Assembly: GCF_028583425.1 (NCBI RefSeq)
Contig: NC_072801.1
Coordinates: forward strand, 21,348,001-21,412,000
Length of the DNA stretch: 64,000 nucleotides
From: Eublepharis macularius
Taxonomy: Eukaryota; Chordata; Lepidosauria; Squamata; Eublepharidae
Direction of reading: 5' to 3'
Part shown: piece by piece, positions 33,726 through 42,130 of the stretch
Layout: each line of letters begins with the position of its first letter
Numbering within the stretch: the first letter of the stretch is position 1
Notes under the pieces: generated by a model
Databases searched by the model: none
Told to the model about the DNA's origin: nothing
Seen by the model: the letters and a program-made list of their open reading frames with translations, nothing else
Made by a program: the position numbers and the translations under genes

Positions 33726-34424
33726 CTTGCCAGACTTTGTGTTTCAGATGCTGGACTGCATTTCCCACAGAGAACATTGTTGAGAAGTACTGAAGATAAT
33801 GGAAAAGCAGTAAAATAAGCAGCTTCCCTGAGCTGATCCAATTAACCCAGTCTAAAAAAAGAATTCTTTTTAAACACTTCCCACGTACAGCAGCCGTGGA
33901 AGTAATGTGGCAGCGATAGCAGCGCATAATTAGGAAGCATGCAGCTGTTCAGTTAGATAACCCAGTTTTGTACAATCCACCCTCCGGTTTTCTGGCATTT
34001 CAATAGATACACCTATTTGGAAATCTTCAAATTGTTAAAGCCTCTCTCTTTTTTTTGCGGCAATATGAACCAGGTATTTAGCCTGTGTTTTTTGCACTTC
34101 ATACTTAGCTGGAGGGAGATAGATCGGTTGTAGCTGCCCATAGCAAATGCAAAAAATAGATCTTGCAGCACAGGCTTTCCCCCCCCTCTCAAGATGAGAG
34201 CACAAGAGGGTGTCAAGGAGCTGTGAAGTGAGAGAGCAAGGTTTCGTATCTGGAGTGGTGCAGTAGTGAGGAGGCTGAGCTGTCAGTTAAGCTTAAATCT
34301 CACCTCTCTGATCATCTCACCAGCAGAATTATACCTCTTGACTTCAGCAGACCAAGAACTCTGCTTGGGCTGGCTCTGTAGGCAGCCTAAGGCCATGCGT
34401 TCTCTCTGCTCTCCCTCATCAGTA
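33726..34424. other. No recognisable feature
   Basis: Anonymous intergenic DNA. Confidence 0.4.
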
Positions 34425-34500
34425 ATATTTATTTATCTATTTATTTCACCTATTTATAGCCCAGCTTACTTACTGAGAGCTGAGGCGCATTACAGAATAA
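34425..34500 (-). repeat. LINE 3' tail, minus
   Basis: 'tatttatctatttatttcac' followed by 'ctatttatagcccagctt' has the form of a minus-strand LINE tail. Family not resolved. Confidence 0.45.
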
Positions 34501-34669
34501 AGAGAGAGAAAATGTGTAATCATACAACATAAGACAACCAATGTATGATCCAATAGGGCCAGAGATACCAAGTGTCTGGTCATAGATCCAGAAGAGTTAG
34601 CCGTGTTAGTCTGTAGTAGCAAAATTGGAAAGAGTCCTGTAGCTCCTTTAAGACTAACCAACTTTACTG

Positions 34670-34707
34670 TAGCGTAAGCTTTCGAGAATCACAGTTCTCT
34701 TCGTCAG
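34670..34707 (-). ncRNA. Hammerhead-like motif, left arm
   Basis: Minus strand: CUGACGA, A, GAGAA-loop-UUCUC, GAAA, GC-UUAC-GC, UA. Stem II pairs over 5 bp and stem III over 2 bp plus the A-U closing pair. Stem I is not evident. Confidence 0.55.
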
Positions 34708-34725
34708 ATGCATCTGATGTCGCAT

Positions 34726-34763
34726 CTGACGAAGAGAACTGTGATTCTCGAAAGCTTACGCTA
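34726..34763 (+). ncRNA. Hammerhead-like motif, right arm
   Basis: Exact inverted counterpart of 34670-34707, with the same core, stem II and stem III and the same 'UA' at the predicted cleavage position. Confidence 0.55.
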
Positions 34764-35319
34764 CAGTAAAGTTGGTTCGTCATAAAGGAGCTACTGGACT
34801 CTTTTCAAGTGTCTGGTGACCCTGTTCTCCTGTTCACCCCCCCCCCCCCAGCCCAGCCCTGCAGCAGCAGACACCGTCCTCAGACCCTGCAGTGCCATCT
34901 CTCTCAGTGTCTCAGCTGCAGGTGCCTCTATAGAGCCCTGGGCTACCTTCACCATTAGCACACCAGCAGCCGACTCCCAGGCACATCCCTGGAGAACAGC
35001 CTGCAGCCACCCAGCTGACTCACCCTTCTCCTGCAGATGCCCAGGCAGCTCAACCTCAGCCAGGCCCACAGGAGATTGCTGGCAGCATGAGCTGGGCAAG
35101 CACAGACCCCAAGCTGCCAAGGGAGCCACTGGAGAGGCTCCAGAAGCAGCAGGGGTGAGCCAGGCAGAGAACAGAGCAAATGCCCTGGGCTGGGCTGGAG
35201 TGGGTGGGGCCAAGAGACTGCAGAGCCTACCTAGCCCTCTCATCAGATAGGCTGGGAGAAGGGTCACACAGGGAGGCTGGGTGAGGATTGGGAGACGATC
35301 CAGGGAGGTGGGGCTCATC

Positions 35320-36300
35320 CCTAGGCAGGCCACCAAGGGGTCAAAAACACCCTGGTGCATCTATTGGATCATTTCTTTTCGCCCTTGATGGCAGGTGATG
35401 TGAAAGAATTCTGCAAGACATATTCAGTGTGCCAGTGGACCTCCGCTCAACCTCCACACGGAGCCCCCTTGGCTTCCTTACCAGTAATCCAAATGCCCTT
35501 TGAGCATGCGGCCATGGACTTTGTGGGGCCCTTGCCATGGATGCCAAGGGGTTACTAGTACCTCCTGGTCCTCATGGACTACTCTACCCGATACCTGGAA
35601 GTTGTTCCCCTCCGCAACATGCAGACTGTGGGGGTAGCAACGGCACTGCTTTGGTTCTTTGCTCATGTGGGCCTACCCAGGGAGATTTTGACAGACTGGG
35701 GTGCCCCATTTACGGCTGCTATGATGAAGCAATTATGCCAGACACTTGGCATCCGACAGATCCATATGTCCACCTACCATCCCCAAATGGATGGGTTGGT
35801 TGAATGTTTCAACCAGACCTTGAAGTCCATGCTGCATAAACTATAACAGAACAGTCCACGCCAGTGGGACTTGTATGTGGACCCTTTGCTTTTTGCTGTG
35901 CGGGAGACCCCACAGGCCTCAACTGGCTTCACTCCCTTCGAGCTGCTGTATGGCTGGAAGCCCTGAGGGATCCTAGTCCTAGTGGAGTCCCGCTGGGTGG
36001 ACCCTGGCCCTGCAGAAGGCATAGATCCTCCTGAATATGTAAGGCGACTATGGGACCAGTTGGACAAGACTTGGGAGGTGGCTGGGCAACATCTTTGTGT
36101 GACCCGGCAGGCGCAGAAGGAGCAGTATGACAAGGAGGCAAAGACATGGTCCCTGACTGTTGACAGCAAAGTTCTGGTAAGCTGTTGGGTCTTACCCCAA
36201 GGCCTCAGTGACCACTGACAGGGACCATTTCTGGTGACCCAGGTCGTGAACCCTTTGTCATATGAGGTACAGTGTGGACCCCCCCACTGGCATAGGAAAG
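35320..36300 (+). pseudogene. Integrase domain, decayed (Ty3/gypsy)
   Basis: The N-terminal zinc-binding domain remains as 'LLDHFF' and 'CKTYSVCQW' (Cys codons near 35412). The catalytic core keeps D in 'AMDFVGPLP' (35517-35519), D in 'LTDWGAPFTA' (35694-35696) and E in 'GLVECFNQ' (35802-35804), a D...D(35)E pattern. 'QGPFLVTQVVNPLSYEV' near 36217-36270 is the GPY/F-type module found at Ty3/gypsy integrase C-termini. In-frame stops lie at 35556, 35844, about 35964 and 36216. Integrase would join the cDNA to host DNA; this copy cannot be made. Confidence 0.85.
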
Positions 36301-36589
36301 AATTGCACATCAATGATCTTAGAGAATGGAAGGAGTGGGAGCCTGTGGAATGCCAGTTGGCCAATGATCCCCATGCCCTCCCTGAGGGAGATCTGCCATG
36401 GGGGAGTCAAGAACCCACTGACATTATGTCCAGGATGGATGACGATCTGACACTAGTGCAACAGCAGCAGCAGATTCATCATCTGGTAGAACAGGTGCCT
36501 GGCATCTTCTCCTACAAGCCAGACTGTACCTCTTGGGTAAGACACACAGTTTCCACTCCCCCAGGGCAAGCGGCCTGAGCAGTTTGGTG

Positions 36590-36963
36590 CCCTATCCCTC
36601 AGAAGCAGAGGGAGATGGTGGCTCAGGAAGTTGATGATATGCTGTGCATGGACATAACTGAGCCCTCTCACAGCACCTGGTGCAGTCTGATAGTTTTGGT
36701 ACCTAAACAGGATGGGAGCACCTGGTTTTGTATAGAGAGGTGAACAACCTGGCATAATTCAATGCCTACCCCATGCCTAGGGCTGACCTCTTGATTGATC
36801 AGTTGGGCACAGCCCATTACCTGTCCGCCATAGATCTTACCAAGGGCTATTGGGAGGTCCCTATGAAGGCGTCCAACAAGATGACAGCCTTTGCCACCCC
36901 ACAGGGCTTGTTCCAATTTAAAGTGATGCCCTTTGGACTTCAAGGGGCTACCGCTGCATTTTA
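36590..36963 (+). pseudogene. Reverse transcriptase fragment, decayed (Ty3/gypsy)
   Basis: 'LVPKQDGSTWF' (from about 36693) and, after a frameshift, 'YLSAIDLTKGYWEVPM' (block A with the first catalytic Asp) and 'TPQGLFQFKVMPFGLQGA' match the N-terminal half of Ty3/gypsy RT. The frame ends at a stop at 36963 and the YxDD half is absent. The first part is in the same frame as the upstream integrase. Confidence 0.85.
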
Positions 36964-37689
36964 GAGGTTGGTCGATTGGTGAGGAAGGAGCCTCACACAA
37001 ACTTCAATGACAGTGTGCACAGCAATGGAAGCTGTAAACTGGCTAAAGCAAGTCATCATGTGAGCCATGCAAAATATGGTGTTAGAAGGTGTAAGATAAT
37101 GCTTTAAAAGCCAGGTAATTACTACAGTAATAAGGGCATAATTCAAGTGTGTTCATATAGATTATGGGCATCTGAAAGTGCTGCAAAAGTGTTACTATTT
37201 TTATTATAGATTTTTTAAAAAGTTACCTAGATAAATAGATGCTTGAAAGAGGATGCACTTACTGATTAGTTAAGATATTCCATGAAGATACAGTGCTGGT
37301 TATAGACTGGATGGGGAAAAAACAGATATGGATGGATGTCATCTTTGAACTCATTGTTCCAAATCAGTACAAATCAAATTCAAGTTTTATTGATTTTCAC
37401 TGTGATACAGTTGCTCATGTCCATCAATAAAAATAGACAAAATCCTTCTAAGCCATCCAGAAATACGTGACAGTTTGCTTATATACATTATAGCACAGTG
37501 CTGGTTTTAGCAACCATCAGTGAGTTCATGTAAACCTCTCTGGCAGAATGCAAATGGCATGATAAAATGTGATTTTGTTTAAATTATGGTTTATGCAAAG
37601 TCTGTGTTCGTGATGGTGAACACAGTTCGATAGTATGGGTCACTAATAAACTGTAGCAGTCCACACACATTCTGTTAAAGAGTTCTGAA
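36964..37689. other. No recognisable feature
   Basis: Anonymous AT-rich DNA. A possible retroposon tail ('ttcaagttttattgattttc') lies near 37380. Confidence 0.35.
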
Positions 37690-37809
37690 CCTTGATCAGG
37701 CCAACAGCAAACTCCCAAACCAAAAATAGTGTAATATTTTTTTCTGAGGACCACTGAAAACAACACAAAATAGCTGCAAGCTTTTGAGATCTCCATACCT
37801 CTTCATCAG
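37690..37809 (-). repeat. Penelope-like terminus with decayed hammerhead
   Basis: The minus strand reads CUGAUGA (37803-37809), A, GAGGUAUGGAGAUCUC, AAAA, GCUUGC. The plan is that of the other hammerheads but GAAA has become AAAA and stem II has a mismatch, so it is probably dead. The following 'agctattttgtgttgttttc' is a distinct family tail. Confidence 0.55.
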
Positions 37810-37929
37810 GCTACCTTTAAAAAAATCCAACTCATTGTGTTCTTCTTAGATGAGATGCATGTTCCCTATTTCATTTTATTTCACTTTGGTTTTGTACATT
37901 TGTTTGTACTATGTAATCTTGGTGCACAG

Positions 37930-38050
37930 TTTTTATATGCACTTTATTACATATAAAGTGCATATAATATATTACATATGTAATATAAGATATTACATAT
38001 ATTACATAATTTAAAAGTACAATATACATACATTATATACATATAGTGCT
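37930..38050. repeat. AT-rich dyad sequence
   Basis: 'tatgcactttattacatata' with its near complement 'tttatatgtaata...aagtgcata' gives small hairpins in an alternating AT tract ('tattacatatgtaata'). Confidence 0.6.
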
Positions 38051-38689
38051 GATTTACTGACACTCAAATAACCTTGGAAATTCATACATTTTACAGGAAA
38101 AAGTCACTATGAAGAAACAGAAAAATGGCTTGGAAATGAAGAATCACCTATTTGAGTGGCTCAAGGAAGGTCAAAACAGCAGGTAAGAGAAATTCAAAAG
38201 CATCTCTAAATTTTACAAAAGTCCTTTTCTGAAAAGTCCCAGTATTGCTGGAAGAATCTGTGCCCTCACCGGGCTGTTATCTAATTTTTGACACAATTAG
38301 CTATTTGGGGCACTTTGCATTGAAATTAAGGATCTGATTTGTCAACCACATTATGGTTCTTAAGCTTGCCTTGTTCTATAAGGAGCATTTTGATGTTAAG
38401 GGCAAACATCTTTCAACATCTCTGAGGCAGTCAATCCACATCTTCATGTATACCCCCAAAGAATTCTGAGCTGCCTCTATTCAGGCATCATCTGCAGATC
38501 ATCTCACATCAGACCCACACCTTGGAGAACAGCATAAGCAGGTTAAAACCAGTCACTGCTTTGACTCAGAGTGTGACTAATACAGCCGGGAGCCTCAGCA
38601 TATGAGATATATATGGAATAAGACGCAAATGTGTCAAACTTTCACATCAGCCCAGATTGTAATGCCTGTCTAGCTACACATTGTTTAAT
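38051..38689. other. No recognisable feature
   Basis: Anonymous intergenic DNA. Confidence 0.4.
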
Positions 38690-38780
38690 GGCTCCCAAGG
38701 CGCTCAGGGTTCGCCTCCATGGTTATTCTCACAACCATCCTGTGAGAGAGGTTAGACTGAGAGACAAGGTCTCACTTTCC
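38690..38780 (-). repeat. SINE body fragment
   Basis: 'ctcacaaccatcctgtgaga' and 'gaggttagactgagagaca' are the central SINE body; head and tail are missing. Confidence 0.55.
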
Positions 38781-38907
38781 CTTCCCTTCTCCCTAAATAA
38801 AGGGGATGATGAGTGATAGCTGCACTTGGCTCAGTTTCCCAGTTCCATATAGTGATTAGGGCTTCTGGAATGTTGTGCTCTTGTTCACCTCCTTGGAATC
38901 CCTGTAT

Positions 38908-39212
38908 CTAAGAACATAAGTAGAGTCTTGCTGGATCAGAGCAGCGGACCATCTAGCCCAGCATCTAGTCTCACACAGTGGCCAACCAGGGCATAGAGGC
39001 TTGGGCCTTCCCCTGATGCCGCCTCCTGGCACTAGTATTGGTTTACTGCCCCTGAACATGGAGGTTCCCTTTAGTCACCATGGCTGGTAGCCTCTGATAG
39101 ACCTAGCCTCCCCAAATCTGCCTAATCCCCTTTGAAAGCTATCTGTGCCTGTGGCCATCATGTCCTCTGGCAGCAAATGTCACATTTAATCACTTGTTGT
39201 GTAAAGAAGTTG
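38908..39212. repeat. Interspersed repeat, 'aagaacataag' family
   Basis: 'agaacataagtagagtcttg', 'ctggatcagagcagcggacc', 'cacacagtggccaaccaggg' and 'gaggttccctttagtcacca' form a block I remember as a common dispersed repeat of lizard genomes. I do not know its class; no TIR, tail or ORF is evident. Confidence 0.5.
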
Positions 39213-39219
39213 TGTGGAA

Positions 39220-39395
39220 TATTTGTTTCCTTTTCCCTCCATTTGATCTTTACAACTAGTAAGGTAGGTTATCCCGAGGGAGCGTGACCAGCCCCTGGCT
39301 GTCTAGCGAGCTTCATGACTGAGTGGGGATTTGGATCTGAGGGTTCCCACATCGTAGTCCGATGTTCTGATCACTTTGCGGCGCTGCCAGACTTA
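39220..39395 (-). repeat. tRNA-derived SINE, eroded
   Basis: 'ctttacaactagtaaggtag', 'gttatcccgagggagcgtg' and 'gagtggggatttggatctga' follow the SINE body and B-box order on the minus strand, with many substitutions. Confidence 0.55.
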
Positions 39396-40559
39396 GTGGC
39401 TTGCAGATGAAAATAACTATCAGCATTTTAATAGTCATCGTCATCAGTCTTTAGTGTGTTAGCAAAAAGCCATTGCGAAAATACAAGAGAAAATTAAATG
39501 CACTTTAATAGTGTATTTTAAGTGCTCAGATTCCCACATTTTCAATCTGAATGTCTTGTTTCACCTGCTTCCATTTATCCATACTCCACCTGTCCCAATT
39601 TACTAGTTTCCAACCTTTGTCCTTGTTTTGTCCCTCTTTATGCCATTTGTGGATGCCTTATTTTTATCAGTACGAGTTGATATCAGAGTTCAGCCCCTTC
39701 CCTTTGACTTTAGCGATTAAATCTTTGTGTGCATATGAGGAGGGGGGCATCTTTCACACATCCATAAGGTTGCTGGGTCTCAAGTTTTGGCCCTGAAAGC
39801 TCAGATTTAGGGGGTCATTCTCAGCACCTCAGAGTGGTTGAAATCTTAAGTGGCTGGCTTGATGGTACTGGGGGAGTGAATGGTCCTTCTCACAAAATGT
39901 GTAGTGGAACAATTTACTAGTGAGACAATCTAATGCATTAAATTAATATGTTATAATGTGTGAAATAATACATTATTAAAGAGTTCAGTGGATGTTAAGG
40001 AGGGAAAAAAAGGCAGAGAGGAGAACTAAAAAAAGATGCTGTTGGTTTCCCAAGCTGAAAAAGAGCTTGGTAAGATCTAAAGTTTGGGAACATTTTAAGT
40101 CGCACTAACAAAAGTATAACCATGCTGTTGCTTTGAGTCCCCCCACTCCCATGAATCAATATGGCTCCTTGCAATTTCTCTCTGTTTTGAGGAACAGTAG
40201 GATGGTGCCACTGAGCATACATAGAGTGCATTCCCATCAATGTAGAACTCCTGGCCTGGCAGCTGAGGTACTGGGAGGCCAGTGGCCTAAATATCAGCAG
40301 GCCTAAGCAGAGATGTACTCTTCAAAGCCCATTGAATTAAATGGACTGCAAGAGATGTAGTACGTCTGCAAAGGATGGTACTGTAAATGGTCTTAGGAGG
40401 GCCACACTACCCCAGCACCTACCCCCAGGGGAGATACAGGGGTAATTGGCCTACATTACAAGGCTGCTTGTAAGGATGGATTAGTGGCTGCTAATAAACA
40501 TGGAATGTTTTGAACACTGAAAAATGCTACAAATACAGAATTATCTATAATAAATACAC
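39396..40559. other. No gene; one old palindromic repeat
   Basis: Around 40290-40375, 'aagcccattgaattaaatgg' recalls the fold-back repeat at 19007-19083. Nothing else is identifiable. Confidence 0.4.
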
Positions 40560-40990
40560 AGTATACACAAACAAATTATGATATCTTTATACATGCAAAG
40601 TATTATTTTATACCTATAATAATGCCAAATATTATTCATGTAAAGTTTTTACTTGTAAATACACATCCTCGTGAAATACATACATATAATTAGAATGTAA
40701 TTGTAATACATGTAGATATAGTATACAATATATACACATATATCAGTATCACACACACATACACTCATATATGCAAAGTATAATTCCAAAAGATAAATAT
40801 TATTTTATCTATTTTTATGCAAAGTATTATGTATAAAACATTATATACGCATATGCACGTGAAATGTACATAAATATACATACATATTTAACAATGTAAT
40901 TGTAATACTTAGACCCAGTATATAATTATAATTTATACACGAACACAACCCTCAAATATATGTATGTGTGTGAAACAATTTATAAATATG
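40560..40990. repeat. AT-rich 'acatata' tract
   Basis: A 430-bp stretch of degenerate 'tatacata', 'tgcaaagtattat' and 'aatgtaattgtaat' words, some recurring at roughly 130-200 bp ('gcaaagtat' at about 40596, 40774, 40818). It immediately precedes the CpG island and may be a decayed satellite. Confidence 0.55.
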
Positions 40991-41317
40991 TATAGATTTT
41001 AAAAATTGGCACAACCTGCTCGTCACAGTGTAAGGCTTCCGCAATACACCGAGTCCAATTTTTTAAAATATAAAAGAGAGCGAAGGGGGGCGAATAGTCC
41101 CATCCCTGACCGAGCCTCTGCTTCGCGCTCCTCTCGGAGAGCGAGCCCGATTGGTCCCTTCCACCCGTCCATATCCCGGCTCAGACCCGCCCTCTTTCCT
41201 TTCTCATCCCCTCTCCCCCCCTTCTCCTGTGCTCTGCGGGGGAGCGGATCGGCCCACGATTGGCTGCGGGCGCTGTCACTCCCAGCCGGCCCGCCCCCTT
41301 CTCAGGTAGCCCGGAAG

Positions 41318-41383
41318 ATGGCGGCGTCGAGAGGGGCTGCCGCGGCCGTGGCCGGTGGCGATGCGGCCGGCCGGGTGGCGTGA
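41318..41383 (+). CDS. Upstream ORF in the LMTK2 leader
   Basis: The ATG inside the YY1-type motif opens a 21-codon frame closed by TGA at 41381-41383, 190 nt before the main start. A second upstream ATG at 41361 opens a 52-codon frame ending at 41519. If the transcript begins upstream of 41318, both would be read by scanning ribosomes and could lower LMTK2 translation. Alternatively transcription starts at the YY1 motif itself and the first uORF is skipped. The peptide is Ala/Gly-rich and has no domain. Confidence 0.4.
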   Translation: MAASRGAAAAVAGGDAAGRVA

Positions 41384-41572
41384 GGGGAGCCGCCGCGGTG
41401 GGCTTTCCCGACCGCTCCCCGCTTTTCCTCCTCGGCGGGAACCGATGCGGGGGGCCGCCGAGCCGCGCGGGCTGAGGGGAGACGCGGCGGCCGGGAGGCC
41501 CGGCGGAGGGCGGCGTTGAGGAGCCGGCGGGGGAGAGAGCCGGGCGGCCGGCGGGCGCTGCGTGAGCGCGGC

Positions 41573-41702
41573 ATGCGCGGGAGACGCCGGCGGCGGGGGG
41601 GTTCGCCCCGCGGCGCCGGCCTCGGCCTGGCGTCCCAGCTTTCCTTCTTCCTGCTGCTCCTGGGCGGCGGCGCGGCCGTCCCACTTCCGCAAGCAGGTGC
41701 AG
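41573..41702 (+). CDS. LMTK2: LMTK2 exon 1 (coding part): signal/first membrane segment
   Basis: LMTK2 (lemur tail kinase 2) is a membrane-anchored Ser/Thr kinase of endosomes that binds myosin VI, CDK5/p35 and protein phosphatase 1 in mammals. The exon encodes residues 1-43 plus one base: an Arg-rich start (MRGRRRRRGG), a hydrophobic run at about 17-36 (SQLSFFLLLLGGGAAV) and PLPQAGA, matching the 'PLPQ.GAG' end of exon 1 in other vertebrates. The ATG at 41573 is chosen because it lies just before the hydrophobic segment, with G at -3. The donor is cag|gtgagg at 41703, phase 1, fitting exon 2. The extreme N-terminus is more Arg-rich than mammalian copies. The 5'UTR extends upstream into the CpG island. 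Confidence 0.87.
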
Positions 41703-41876
41703 GTGAGGCGCGGGGGTGGGGGCGGCGGGGCCTCTGCCCGGGCGGCGGGAGCCTTCCGTGGGATCGGTTCTGGTCCTGAGCGATTGCCAGGGCGGAAGGC
41801 GCAGCTCTTGCCAAGGGCCTGATGGCTCTTCGCTGCCTCCGAGGGAGTCGGGGCCACCTGGGAGGCTTCTCTTCCG

Positions 41877-42130
41877 CCTAACAACAAGCCTGTGAGGTGG
41901 AAGGGGCGAGAGGGAATGGCTGGCCCGAATTCGCCAAAGTGTCCCACGGTTCTCCCCCCTCCTCCTTGAATCCTCATAACAGCCCTGTGAGGTAGGGGAG
42001 GCTGAGGGGGAATGGTTGGCCCCAATTTGCCCAGAGTGTTTCATGATTCTCCCCCTCCTCCTTTGAGCCTCACAACAACCCTGTGAGGTAGGGGAGGCTG
42101 GCAGAGAGTGACTGGCCCCAATTCACCCAC
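41877..42130 (-). repeat. SINE-derived 95-bp tandem array
   Basis: The SINE body word 'cctgtgaggt' recurs at 41889, 41984 and 42080, spacing 95-96 bp, each copy followed by 'tggcc' and a C-rich 'ttctcccc' segment. The body of one SINE appears to have been amplified in tandem just inside intron 1. An AT-rich tail ('ttattccccgccc') follows at about 42137. Confidence 0.75.

Larger units (their letters stand above)
34581..34805. mobile_element. 225-bp head-to-head mini-PLE with 12-bp target duplication
   Basis: A perfect 12-bp duplication, caagtgtctggt (34569-34580 and 34806-34817), encloses two inverted PLE termini and nothing else. Arms of about 80 bp match with roughly three to four differences and meet around 'atctgatgtc'. 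The left arm is about 47 nt longer than the right. Each arm carries one hammerhead-like motif. Same family as 52288-52490 and 61961-62690. Confidence 0.9.
34830..36963 (+). mobile_element. Ty3/gypsy-type element with integrase before RT
   Basis: A decayed LTR-retrotransposon pol region. Integrase motifs come first (35320-36300) and RT motifs second (36590-36963), reading in the same frame for most of the length. Normal Ty3/gypsy order is RT, RNase H, integrase; the reverse order is the hallmark of the Gmr1-like group described in deuterostomes. LTRs, protease and the RT YxDD box are not found; the element stops abruptly at 36963. The region 34830-35320 upstream is Pro/Ala/Ser-rich in translation and may be gag or leader, unproven. 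Confidence 0.8.
41080..41800 (+). promoter_or_regulatory. LMTK2: CpG-island promoter of LMTK2
   Basis: GC content and CpG frequency jump sharply over about 700 bp. Two inverted CCAAT boxes are visible ('cgattggtccc' near 41148, 'cgattggctgc' near 41257). 'ccggaagatggcggc' at 41311-41325 combines an ETS-type site (CCGGAAG) with a YY1-type site (AAGATGGCGGC), a pairing typical of housekeeping transcription starts and placed just downstream of them. No TATA box is seen. Transcription probably starts near 41250-41320; this is inference. Confidence 0.8.

Noticed and set aside
1..41000. A host protein-coding gene upstream of LMTK2
   Set aside because: Every long frame is explained by a mobile element, repeat or base composition; I found no series of conserved exons. 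A gene with very small exons could be missed.
41181..42044. Minus-strand open frames of 170-287 codons across the CpG island
   Set aside because: Pro/Arg/Ala-rich text is expected from GC-rich DNA; the frames lie antisense to LMTK2 exon 1 and show no domain or splice logic.
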